Below are positions 21,572-30,916 of a stretch of 64,000 nucleotides of DNA, piece after piece. Position 1 is the first letter of the stretch. Every line of letters begins with the position of its first letter. The notes beneath the pieces are model-generated. The model was not told the origin of the DNA. It saw only the letters and a program-made list of their open reading frames with translations, and made no database searches. The DNA is taken from assembly GCA_001632435.1 (NCBI GenBank), contig KV423947.1, positions 125,855-189,854 on the forward strand. Reading direction: 5' to 3'. The translations under genes and the position numbers were made by a program. Source of the DNA: Calocera cornea HHB12733. Its lineage: Eukaryota > Basidiomycota > Dacrymycetes > Dacrymycetales > Dacrymycetaceae.

Positions 21572-22564
21572 ATGGTCCGCCTCCTTCACTCCGTCGCCGC
21601 TTCACTCCTTAGGGAACGTACTGACTGACAAATGAACTGATCATTGCAACAGGCAAACGCAGCTGCGAAGCGGGTTGCGGCGCAGAACGAGAGCGCGATC
21701 AGGAGGCTCAATATCGGCATGGCGGTCGTCAACGTGCGTCCTCCCGCGCTCCATGCGCTTTCTGCATGTATGTCTGTGCAGGCCCAGCTAAACCCCAGCT
21801 CAGCTCAACTGGCTCCTCCTGCGGTACCTCCTCAACCGGCGCTTCCCGCTCTCCCAAATCGCGCTCTACGTCCTAACCCTCGCCCCGACCCTGCTGATCT
21901 ACCGCCACCTCATCACCTCCGGTACGCCGCAGCGCGGGCCCACGGGCGAGCTCGTCTCCCCCGGGGAGGACCTGGCCGCGGGGGGCGTGACGGAGTGGGA
22001 GTGGGACGTGCTGTTCGTCACGTGGGGGTGCTGTCTGGGGAGCGCGCTGCTCGGCGGGTGGGTGTGGTGGTTCTACTTGCTGGTGCGTTCAATCTCCCTC
22101 CCAATCCCTTCCCACTCCTCTCGGCCCTCCCACCCCAGTTCCCAGTTCCCAGTTCCCATCCCACTTCGCCCGCAGCAAACAAGCTAACAACACTCCAGAT
22201 CCCCGGCTACGCCCTCTACAAGGGCGTCTCTTTCCTCATCCCCCTACTGCGGCCCCTCCTCTCCTCCTTCTCAGGCGCCCGCACCATCTCGCCCATGACG
22301 GGCCCCGGGCAGCCCGGCTGGCCAGAGGACGACCCGGCCCGGCCCGGCCCCCGTACGCGAGCTGGTGGGCGGAGGGCTCCTGTTGCCCGAGGTGCTGGTG
22401 CTGGTGCTGGTGCGGGCGCTGGTGCCGGTGCTGGTGGGTGGGGCCCCGGAGACGCCCCCGAGGGCCTTGAGGGCGGTGTGGAGAGCAAGCGGCAGGCGAA
22501 GCTTAGGAAGCGGATGGAGAGGGGTGATCCGAGGATCAAGCAGGTTGAGCGGAAGGCTGCTTGA
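21572..22564 (+). CDS. SND2: SND2/TMEM208-like ER protein
   Basis: An ER membrane protein of the SRP-independent targeting pathway, by family. Joining exons gives ANAAAKRVAAQNESAIRRLN, then LNWLLLRYLLNRRFPLSQ, a helix pair (IALYVLTLAPTLLIY; LFVTWGCCLGSALLGGWVWW), then IPGYALYKGVSFLIPLLRPL. This is the TMEM208 pattern of N-terminal Lys/Gln segment, paired helices and a YALYK motif. The tail has a (GA)n run from a GGTGCT microsatellite (about 22384-22440) and ends in a basic segment. The first coding exon appears to be ATG alone, with the next codon GCA after the acceptor at about 21654. The donor is a weak GTCCGC, so the start is uncertain. Confidence 0.8.
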
Positions 22565-22665
22565 CCTTGAGCTACGGTACTTGCTGTACTGTTCCGCACC
22601 ACACGTATGTACATGGCACTGACGTGTGCATGTTCTACTGGTGGATTGGTGAATGGATGGTTTCT

Positions 22666-22850
22666 GACGTCTTGCTGCACGAAGGCCGTTGAGAGGCAGC
22701 TTGAACACGCGGTTCGGGGTACGCTGACCGGTACAGGCTGGCGTTGTACTGGTCAAATATATGTCCGCCGACATCTTGCTGCACGAAGGCCGTTTGGTTG
22801 GAACCCACTTGAACACACGGTTGACCAGTAGGCTGAGCTGGCGCTCAGGT
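22666..22850 (+). repeat. Two-copy direct repeat, about 100-bp unit
   Basis: The segment starting GACGTCTTGCTGCACGAAGG at 22666 recurs as GACATCTTGCTGCACGAAGG at 22770. Both copies continue with a TTGAACAC(G/A)CGGTT block and a GCTGG(C)G end. Copies differ at scattered positions and in a short central stretch. It lies between the convergent ends of the flanking genes. Confidence 0.75.
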
Positions 22851-22939
22851 GGGATGCGTGGAAAGCATAGTTCCTATTTTGGTGCATACGGGACATGCGG
22901 CCACCAACTACCTACGCCTAAGAAGCCTAAGGATGAAGA

Positions 22940-23917
22940 TTATACGGACGTGAGGATCTCCGGCTCCTTGAACTCCTTCGCGACCTTGGCGCCCGTCTCG
23001 TCCGCCGCCGCCGCCTCGCCGCCGTGCAGCTCGAGCAGCTTAGACGGGTCGTACTTGGGCGACTTGAGGATCTTGGCCTTGCGGATGTAGACGTTCTGGA
23101 GCGGGTAGATGGACTTGCACGCCTTCTCAATCTCGCGGCCGATGGCCTCGGGGATGAACTTCTGCACCAGCTCCTTCAGGTCGCAGTTGGACGCCTCGCG
23201 GGTCATGATCTCGAACATCTTCTTGCGGATCTCGCGGACCTGCGCGCTCTGCGCGTACGTCGTCTTGCGCACTTGCGTCGGCCGCCGCCGCGTGAAGGCG
23301 ATCGCAAACATCCGGATCAGGTACCCGTCCGTCGTCTTGACATCAACGTGCGCCTCAATCAGCGTCTGCCACTTGCGCACGAGCGACCGCAGCTTGTCCG
23401 ACGTAAAGTCCATCCCGTGGAAGTTGGTCAGGCAGTTCTTCCCCGCTACCTCGTCGATCCGCAGCTTGATCTTCCGGAACGACGACTCCTCGTCCTTATT
23501 TAGGTCGGCGAGGGACAGCTCGATCACACGGCCCTTGAGCGAGTCGGCAGAGTTTTCTGTTTTCGCGGTTAGCGCGCATCCAGCGAAAAACGCAACAGTA
23601 GCTACGCACTCAGGCCTTGCGACCGGTTGGCGAGCGTCTTCCCAGCACTCTTGGCCTCGAACACGTTTGGTACCTTGATGTCGAACCAGTCTGGATGCCG
23701 CGGGTCAGCACAACCGCATCTGCGTCCACGGTGACTCAACGACTACGCACCCTTGCGAGAGAATGGGTCCACGACCTTCTTCTTGATACCCTTCTTGCCC
23801 TTCGACAGTCTCTTATTCTACAGCAGGATGCGCATCAGTGTACTGTACTGGCAGACGTCGGCAGCCCGTGTGGAGCGGGCCGACAGTAATGTAGCAACGA
23901 ACCTTGCCAACAGCCAT
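22940..23917 (-). CDS. RPS1: 40S ribosomal protein S1 (eS1, S3a family)
   Basis: A cytosolic small-subunit ribosomal protein. The start MAVGK is followed by an early intron, then [29 protein letters not shown], and after another intron the core [76 protein letters not shown] and [20 protein letters not shown]. All are diagnostic of S3Ae. The length is about 255 residues, as expected. The position of the first intron after five codons is typical of ribosomal protein genes. Confidence 0.97.
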
Positions 23918-24237
23918 GGTGCGTCACGCTTTTAAGATGCGATAACTGTAACCCGCGAACCTGCACAACACACACAGATCAGCTCCTGCGCTCGCCGTCA
24001 CTACCAAGAAAGTGTACACACCAGAAAAGAGGGAATGGGGGGAGAGAGGTATCGTCGAGATGCGCGGGAGACACCAAATGGACGAGGGACTAGCTTTGCC
24101 TGGCGGTGGAGGATGGTTGCGTCCGAATGCGCTGCCGGAGGCAAATTCTGGCGGAAGCCACAGTTGTACAGTTCTCCGCTTTAGGGCAAGGCGCGGCGTG
24201 GGTGGCACGGAGGCAGTTGCTCCCCGGTTGACTCCCT

Positions 24238-25121
24238 ATGCCCCCGAATGAATGGCCGGCCGTCTTGAATCGAAAGCAGTTTGAGCAGGCTTGCAAGGCG
24301 TTGCTGGAAGAGCGAGAACAGCAGGCGCACGAGGATGATGCGCTCCGCTTAACAGACATATGGAGCGGGTGGGAGTGGAAGGAACATTCGGTTAGGCTGT
24401 CTCCACCGGCAGGTTGGGAAATAGACTGAACGTGTCTGCTATGCTCTCTGCCTGTGCGAATATATGCCCCTGCCTATAGCGCTTCCTGGGCTTTGGCTAC
24501 CTGAATCGTACTGTTGCCTTGACTGGTCGACTCAATTCCCCAGCTTCTAATGCTGAGGCCGCTGCCGCTCTCGACCATGAGATACCCGATATGCCAGAAA
24601 TACCGGACGATCCTGCGATGTTTTCGGACCCACAACTATCCGGCACCCGAATAACCGTAGAAGAGCACATTGTCTACTCTCCGACGTTCCAAGTGCCCGC
24701 TTTCTACTTCACAGCATCCGACTCAAGTACGTTCCGTCCCCTCATAGCCACCCCTCTGCTGAACCTCCCACTCCTAGGCGGCGCCCCCCTCCCCCTTCCC
24801 CAAGTCATCCGCTCGACCCTGTTCCACCTCCCCCTCCCGCTCTCAACCCTCTCAATCCACCAGCACACCGTCGATCTCCCCGGTACCTCCTCTGACCTTC
24901 CCGACCCCGACCCCGACCCTGCGCCCTTACCCCTGCTGACGCAGGGCGAGCACCCGACGACGGGCAGGGCGTGCTGGTACATCCATCCGTGCGAGACGTC
25001 TGCGGCTGTGAAGGAGCTGCTGGACCATCGCGCTGCTCCTATCATAGAAGGCTGGGAGGTCGAGTGGCTCAGGGTGTGGTTTGTCATTCTAGGGCGAGTC
25101 ATCTATCTGCGCTCTAGCTGA
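24238..25121 (+). CDS. ATG10: Autophagy E2-like enzyme Atg10
   Basis: This is the E2-like enzyme that conjugates Atg12 to Atg5. The N terminus (MPPNEWPAVLNRKQFEQACK) and the exon continuing GFGYLNRTVALTG lead to the core EEHIVYSPTFQVPAFYF. A second core block is RACWYIHPCETSAAVKEL, in which the HPC cysteine (near 24990) is the expected catalytic residue. An Asp/Pro-rich loop (about 24880-24930) is longer than usual. The C terminus (WLRVWFVILGRVIYLRSS) matches the closing strand/helix of the family. The gene is divergent from RPS1, 320 bp away. Confidence 0.85.
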
Positions 25122-25140
25122 GCTGAGCTGAGCTGAGCTG
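25118..25140 (+). repeat. (TGAGC)n microsatellite at the ATG10 stop codon
   Basis: About four and a half copies of a GAGCT/TGAGC pentamer. The first copy contains the ATG10 stop codon. Confidence 0.85.
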
Positions 25141-25359
25141 GACGTGGAAGTGCAAGTGTGATTTTGTACACATGGTCATTAGATGACGGTTTCCGCACAC
25201 AAATATAGCGATATACATAATTTATGCAGCAGACAACATCATTAACCATCCAACGATCCTGGACGTGCCCGACTTCCACGGCCCACGGCCCGACCACCTC
25301 CCGTCCATGTCGCTTTCACACACGGCAACACGCAGCACGCAGCACATAACGCGAAACGC

Positions 25360-25863
25360 TTAGTGCTTCTTGTTGTTCTTCTTGGCATCAACGGCCTTTG
25401 CGATCGCCTCGCCGCTCTTGATCGCGACCTTTGCGACGCGGCCGACGGGGATGATGGACGTGGCCACCTTGGCGACGACGCTAACTGCCTTCTTGATCCC
25501 GTTGCCGACCTTCTTGAAGAAGTTCTTGATCTTGTTGCCGATCTTGGAGCGGTCCTCGAGCTGCACGACATCCTCCTCGTCGAACTCACGCTCGTAGAGG
25601 TCCTGTGCAGCCTGCTTAGGGGGGGTAATGGGGTATTATATGAGGCAGGGACTGACCTCCTCGTCATCGTCGTAGAAGCGGGCCTCAAGGTCCCGGCGGT
25701 ACAGCACGTCGCCGTTCGGGAGTTCAGTGAGATCAAAGTCGCGTGCCGAGAGATATTCCGTCAGGTCGTCGCCCACCGCGCGCCTGGTGATGCGCTCAGG
25801 GGTTGGGAGGGCGAAGATGGGGCTGAGGAGGGAGAGGAGGAGGAAGAAGCTGAAGATCTGCAT
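25360..25863 (-). CDS. Secreted precursor with cationic amphipathic tail
   Basis: A 152-residue protein from two exons; a 45-nt intron at 25612-25656 (GTCAGT...AAGCAG) is removed. Residues 1-19 are a signal peptide (MQIFSFFLLLSLLSPIFA). Residues about 20-88 are acidic, with dibasic sites at ITRR (24-27) and LYRR (54-57) that fit Kex2-type processing. From about residue 89 the sequence turns strongly basic and amphipathic: SKIGNKIKNFFKKVGNGIKK, a Val/Ala-rich segment with regularly spaced Lys, then KKNNKKH. The pattern of signal, acidic pro-part and cationic helix resembles helical antimicrobial peptide precursors. No homologue is recognised and activity is an inference. It is convergent with ATG10. 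Confidence 0.78.
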
Positions 25864-27072
25864 TGTTGTTGCTTTGTTTTGTTTTGCGGTGGGTGAAAGC
25901 TGTTTGTCTGTTTGGGTGGGTGGGTGGTGGGAAGGGCTGGGCAGTGATGGGCGACCGGCGCCGGTGGAGTGGGCAAGGAGCGTAAGAGAGGGGAGCGAGA
26001 GACCAGCTGCTGAAGAACCCATCCTCGGGCAGGCAATCACTATTTATCCCGCGCCGTGTTCCGCGCTACCCAGACGAAACGTGAGGGGGGTTGCGCTCGG
26101 AGTGGTGCACAGGCAGCCCGGACAGCATAAAGAGCGTCCGGAGTGTGAGAGTACTAGTGCCCAGGGGCTGCCGAGTGGTGGTAGCATAGATATTGCTGGA
26201 TAGGGATCAGGCTGCGAAGCACCCGGACAGATGAGTCGGTCTGGGAATGAAACGGGCTGTGCGGGAGTTGAAACGTGACATCGCTCTGTAATTGTGTCGG
26301 ACAGCTTCTCCCGTTGCTTTCAACAGAGTGTACTATATGGCTGAAAGAGAGTCATACTTAATTGGAATACAGTAGCAGTAAGCAAGCACAGCTGATGTGA
26401 GTCGTAACGGTAGCCTTCGTTTCGTGCAGAAGTGATGAGTCGAGAAGCTTTGTGACTTTGAGAAGCAACATGGCTGTGCAGCGCCCGGTTAAGTCCAGAT
26501 TACAATACCCATCAACCATGTCCGAACAGTCCGAGATATTCGGATGTCGACCCAACGATAAGACGATAGCAGAGGGCTCCAACGACAGTGATGATCGGTG
26601 CCGACGACGCTGCGCTGCATCTGGGAGCGAGGCCGTCGGTGCGGGTCCGACGCCGCCGCGGCGTATCGCCCAACCGTGCGCGCCAACCGCGTATTGATGA
26701 TGGCCGACGGCAGCATCACGCTGGCGGCGCGGGCGTGCACCCTTCCTCGCCCGAACACACGCCGACTCACGGTCTGATAGCGCAATTCGCCATCCAACCT
26801 CTGTGTATTTTCGCCCAGGAACGCGCACTGTCGGGCCCGAAGCGAGCGCCGACCAAGGCACGAACCGGAACAAGGAGCGAAGGGACCCTTGCGGCCGCGC
26901 CGACTGAGAGGATAAGGAAGCCCTCACTGGATTAGTCAGCCCCCAGCCCTGCGCCGTGCGGTTTTCCTTGGGAACGAAGAGCGTCCCCAAGCGATTTCGG
27001 CCCATGTCCGCCTCCCTTTTAACCCCAGGCTTGCACGCTGCGAAACGTCGTCTCGCCCGCTTGGCTTCAACC
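25864..27072. other. Intergenic region without a supported gene
   Basis: It separates the cationic precursor from the thiolase gene (divergent). A TATA-like TATTTAT at about 26040 lies about 180 bp upstream of the precursor. The open frame across 26358-27074 has no recognisable domain and biased composition. Confidence 0.45.
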
Positions 27073-28422
27073 ATGGTGTGTCTCCCCGCTCACGGCTCTC
27101 GAAGCAGAGGGCCCGTCGCTGATCCTCCAACCAGTCCTTCACCGTCCCGAACGAAGTCGTCATCGTCTCTGGTGCCCGCACCCCCGTGGGCAACTTCCAG
27201 GGCGCACTCAAGGGATTCACCGCCCCCCAGCTCGGGATCGTCGCGGTCAAGAAGGCGCTCGAGAACGGCCATGTCGCGCCCGAGCTCGTCGAGGAGGTCT
27301 ACATGGGCCATGTCATCCAGGGCAACTCGGGCCAGTCCCCCGCCCGCCAGGTCGCTATCGGCGCTGGGCTGGGCCAGAACACGGAGGCGACGACCATCAA
27401 CAAGGTCTGCGCCAGCGGCATGAAGGCTATAACCCTTGCGGCGCAGTCCATTCAGCTCGGCCACCGCAGCGTCATGATCGCCGGCGGCATGGAGAGCATG
27501 AGCCAGGCCCCGTGCGTCCCCTCGATTCTCCCGTCTCTGCATCGTTTCTAATGCTGAATACAGCTACTACCTGCCACGTGTCAACCCTGCCTTCGGCCAT
27601 GTCCAGATGAAGGATTCTCTGCTCGTCGACGGACTGTGGGACGTGTACAACGACTTCCACATGGGCATGTGCGCTGAGAAGGCGGCGAAGGACCACCAGA
27701 TCAGCCGCGAGGCGCAGGATGGCCACGCCATTCAGACGTACCGCCGTGCGGAAGAGGCCTGGAAGAACGGTGTGTTCAAAGCGGAGATCGCGCCCGTTGA
27801 GAGCGTGGACAAGAAGGGCAACAAGTCCGTTGTCGACGAGGACGAGGCGTACAAGGTCGTCAAGTACGACAAGATCCCGACGCTCAAACCCGTGTTCGAC
27901 AAGGCTGGTAGCGTCACCGCTGCCAACGCCTCTGCCCTGAACGACGGCGCGTCCGCCGTTGTGCTGACCTCTGCGGCTAAGGCGCAGGAGCTTGGCCTGA
28001 AGCCGATCGCAAAGATCATCTCTTATGCCGATGCGGCGATCGCTCCCGAAGACTTCCCCGTCGCTCCTACCGTCGCACTTCCGCTCGCCTTGAAGAAGGC
28101 CGGCCTGACAAAGGACGACATCTCCCTGTTCGAGATCAACGAGGCGTTCAGCGTCGTTGTCCGCGCGTGCGAGAAGGTGCTCGGCCTGGACCCAGCAAAG
28201 GTGAACGTGAACGGCGGCGCTGTCGCGCTTGGGCACGCGATCGGAAACTCGGGGTGCAGGATAGTGGTTACTCTGGCGCATGCGCTCAAGCCTGGCCAGT
28301 ACGGCGCGGCCGCGGTGTGCAACGGGGTAAGTGGACCCTCCTTTCGCGAGTGATCCCTTGGACTTATCAAATGGCTATTTTAGGGCGGCGGTGCCTCTGC
28401 CATCATCATCCAGCGTTTGTAG
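27073..28422 (+). CDS. ERG10: Acetyl-CoA acetyltransferase (thiolase II)
   Basis: This enzyme condenses two acetyl-CoA to acetoacetyl-CoA, the first step of the mevalonate/ergosterol pathway. The N terminus SFTVPNEVVIVSGARTPVGN leads to the acyl-accepting Cys in NKVCASGMKA, GGMESMSQAP, the YYLP and GLWDVYNDFHMGMCAEK blocks, NEAFSVV, and the catalytic His/Cys pair in GGAVALGHAIGNSGCRIV. The end is CNGGGGASAIIIQRL across the last intron. The first coding exon is only the ATG (27073-27075), followed by GTGTGT...ACCAG and then TCC. No peroxisomal signal is seen at the C terminus, which fits a cytosolic enzyme. Confidence 0.95.
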
Positions 28423-29129
28423 GTTAGGGTTTGACTCGGACCTGAGCGCAGCAGTGCTGGAATGCGGCCGTGGTCATTGATAATTGGACTGTAATACCGG
28501 CTGTGCTCTGGCGATTACTACTGTATAAGGGTCCAGATCAATTTATGGCCTTATGTCCCTAATAACGAAACTTGGTTTGGCCCTGACGGAGAGTGTGGAC
28601 CTGCGGGGGGTCGGTGTGTGCGTGTGGCATAAAGGTAACGGGGTGTTGTCTTAACCTGCTACGTGCGGGAATACGATGGATGACGAAGGGGGGCCTCCGC
28701 TCAAACTCTACCGTTGAGGCTCGTTGCATCTCCGGTGAGACAGGAGTGGCTGAGTAAACGTGCCTTTCGGTTGCCTGGGCCAGCCTGCTTCCGCAGCGCT
28801 AGCTTAATTAGGGCGCGTCCTTTCCCGCTGACCCCTCGACTCTTTTCTTCCGTCGGTTTGTTCCCACCCCTTCTTCCGGGCCTTCTTTCCTCACCCCTCC
28901 TCTCGACGTCCACCTTCCTCGGTTCTTCCTCACCTTCCCCTCTCACCTCTCTCTCCTCGCCCTCTCCTCGCGTCCAAGGCACCTCTCTTTTGCCGTCTGT
29001 ATAAACAGATCCGTCACTCTCTTCCCCCTCACGCTCCTTCATCTCCGAACGCGCCAAAGCTTCCATTCAGAAGCCCAAGCAATATCCCTGTCTCACACCC
29101 TCTCCCACCGCATTTGATCGTCACCAAAA
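28423..29129. other. Intergenic, promoter of the secreted barrel protein
   Basis: There is no supported gene. A C/T-rich tract at about 28850-29030 precedes a short TATA-like TATAAAC (28999-29005) about 130 bp before the next ATG. Confidence 0.5.
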
Positions 29130-29976
29130 ATGCAGCCTACCGCCCTCCTCGCCATCGCCGTCCTGGCAACCTCCGCGCTCGCCGCACTCGACTCATCCTT
29201 CCACGGCGCTGGCGCGGTGGGCATGCCCCACCGCCGTCACCACGCCAAGGCCGAAGCAGCCAAGCGCGGATCCAAGTGCAAGTCGAAGAACAAGTCCGCG
29301 ACCAGCACTTCCTCCTCCTCCTCGCCCGCCTGGGTCGCCCCCACCAGCACGAGCACCGCCGATGACTCTACCCCTACCGACGACGGCAGCTCGGACAACT
29401 CCGACTCAGGGTCTGGCGGCAGCAGCTCCGGTAACGGCGGAACCGCCAACGTCGCTTCCACCCCCAGCAATGAGCAGTCCGGTGCTCTTGCGGGCATTAC
29501 CGCTTTCCTGGGCGACAACACCGGCAACATTGGCTGTGCGTCTAGTTTCTGCCACACTGCTAAAACGCCTGCTGACATTTGCCCCAGCCTGGTTCCGCAC
29601 TGACTCGTCCTCCGACTCCACCAACGGCCGTTCCTGGTGCCAGCTGAACTACCAGGATTCTTGGATGGGCACTGCCATCCCCGTCGGCACAATGATCGAC
29701 TCTATGGGCGGTGACTCACTCGCAGCAATGAAGGCATACTGCGGTCTCGAGATCGAGGCCACCAACCCGGCGAACGGCCAGACCGTCACGATGTATGTCG
29801 TGGACGGCTTCGACGAGGCCTGGGTCCTGACCCCCGGTGCTATGGACATGACTATCGCGGCCTTTACCGCTCTCAACGGCTTCTTCGACAACAACAAGGA
29901 CACGGTCGTACAAAACATGAGCTGGAAGTTCACTGGTAACAGGAACCCCTCTTATGCGTACGACGCGTCCGGTTAA
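29130..29976 (+). CDS. Secreted double-psi beta-barrel (expansin/RlpA-like) protein
   Basis: An extracellular protein of the DPBB fold. The signal peptide MQPTALLAIAVLATSALA is followed by a basic patch (PHRRHHAK, KRGSKCKSKNK) and a Ser/Thr/Asp-rich linker of about 70 residues likely to be O-glycosylated. The barrel domain follows: GAL..ITAFLGDNTGNIG, then, after an intron near 29535-29587, WFRTDSSSDSTNGRSWCQLN, AYCGLEIEATNPANGQTVTM, YVVDGF and MDMTIAAFTALNGFFDNN. The C-G-x-x-I and VVD elements are the barrel signature. The expansin carbohydrate-binding second domain is absent. Wall binding is likely but the substrate is unknown. Confidence 0.8.
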
Positions 29977-30916
29977 ATCGTCAATGCCTTGAAGGCTGAG
30001 GTCGCCCACGCCGGTCCGTAGTGCGGCTGATACCTGTATCTGAATGTTTCCTGTCCTCTCATTTTCTGTCTTATCATCACTTGGAGTTGATCCTCTGGGG
30101 TACTGTATCAGGTTATACACGCCCGCTCTCTAGCACTGTCACGTTCACGCGTCGCCTCCCGCATTCTGTCAAGACCTCTTTTCTCTCGTTTCCATGAAAG
30201 TAGGGCGGGCTTGATGCCAGCAGTTTGGTCGATAAAATTGCAATTGATGCTTGCAGTTTCGCAATTGTACCTTCTCGCGCCAGAGCCCCATACGCGTGTG
30301 TACATTGTTCATGATCCGCGCGCAACGGGAGCACGCCGGAAAGATGATGAAAACGCGTTCAAGGGCGTGTTGTTATGGAGACCCCATCTTCGCTTGCAGG
30401 CGCCCAAACACCCCCGTTTACGCCAGGTGATCGGCCGTCGCGAGGACGCGACGTGGCTGGCCATCTCTGCCTCCGCGCCGAACGCGTCCTGACATGCTCC
30501 CGTGTGGGGCGAGGCCCCAATTGATGAAGTGGCTGTGCTCGCTTCCGGGGGGAGATTCCCCGAGGCCGAGCGTTATCACCCGCAGGGTCCTGCCCCCCGA
30601 CACACGTCAAGCACCGAGGAACGCCTCCGGTCCGCTGCTTATCCGGAATTGAAGGCCGGGCTTCTACTGGCTGAGGACAGCGACGGCGTCTCAGGGATTG
30701 AAAGCTGGATTAGACCGGTTCACTCCTCTGTGCGCTAATTGGGCATTCACTTGGGGACCGTTGGGATATAGCCCACTGGGGAAAGACGAAGATTGGAGCC
30801 TCAGCAGGTTGCGCTCGTGCGATCATCTGCTTGCTGCTTGCTTCGACCGCGACTAGACTACGTTGCCTTTGTTGCGACTTGCGACTTGAACAGGACTGGT
30901 GAACAGCGACGACAAG
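29977..30916. other. Intergenic region
   Basis: Short open frames on both strands have no recognisable features. No RNA gene was found by eye. Confidence 0.45.

Noticed and set aside
26358..27074. 238-codon open frame on the minus strand
   Set aside because: No domain, biased Arg/Ser composition and no supporting splice or start context; it overlaps the thiolase promoter.
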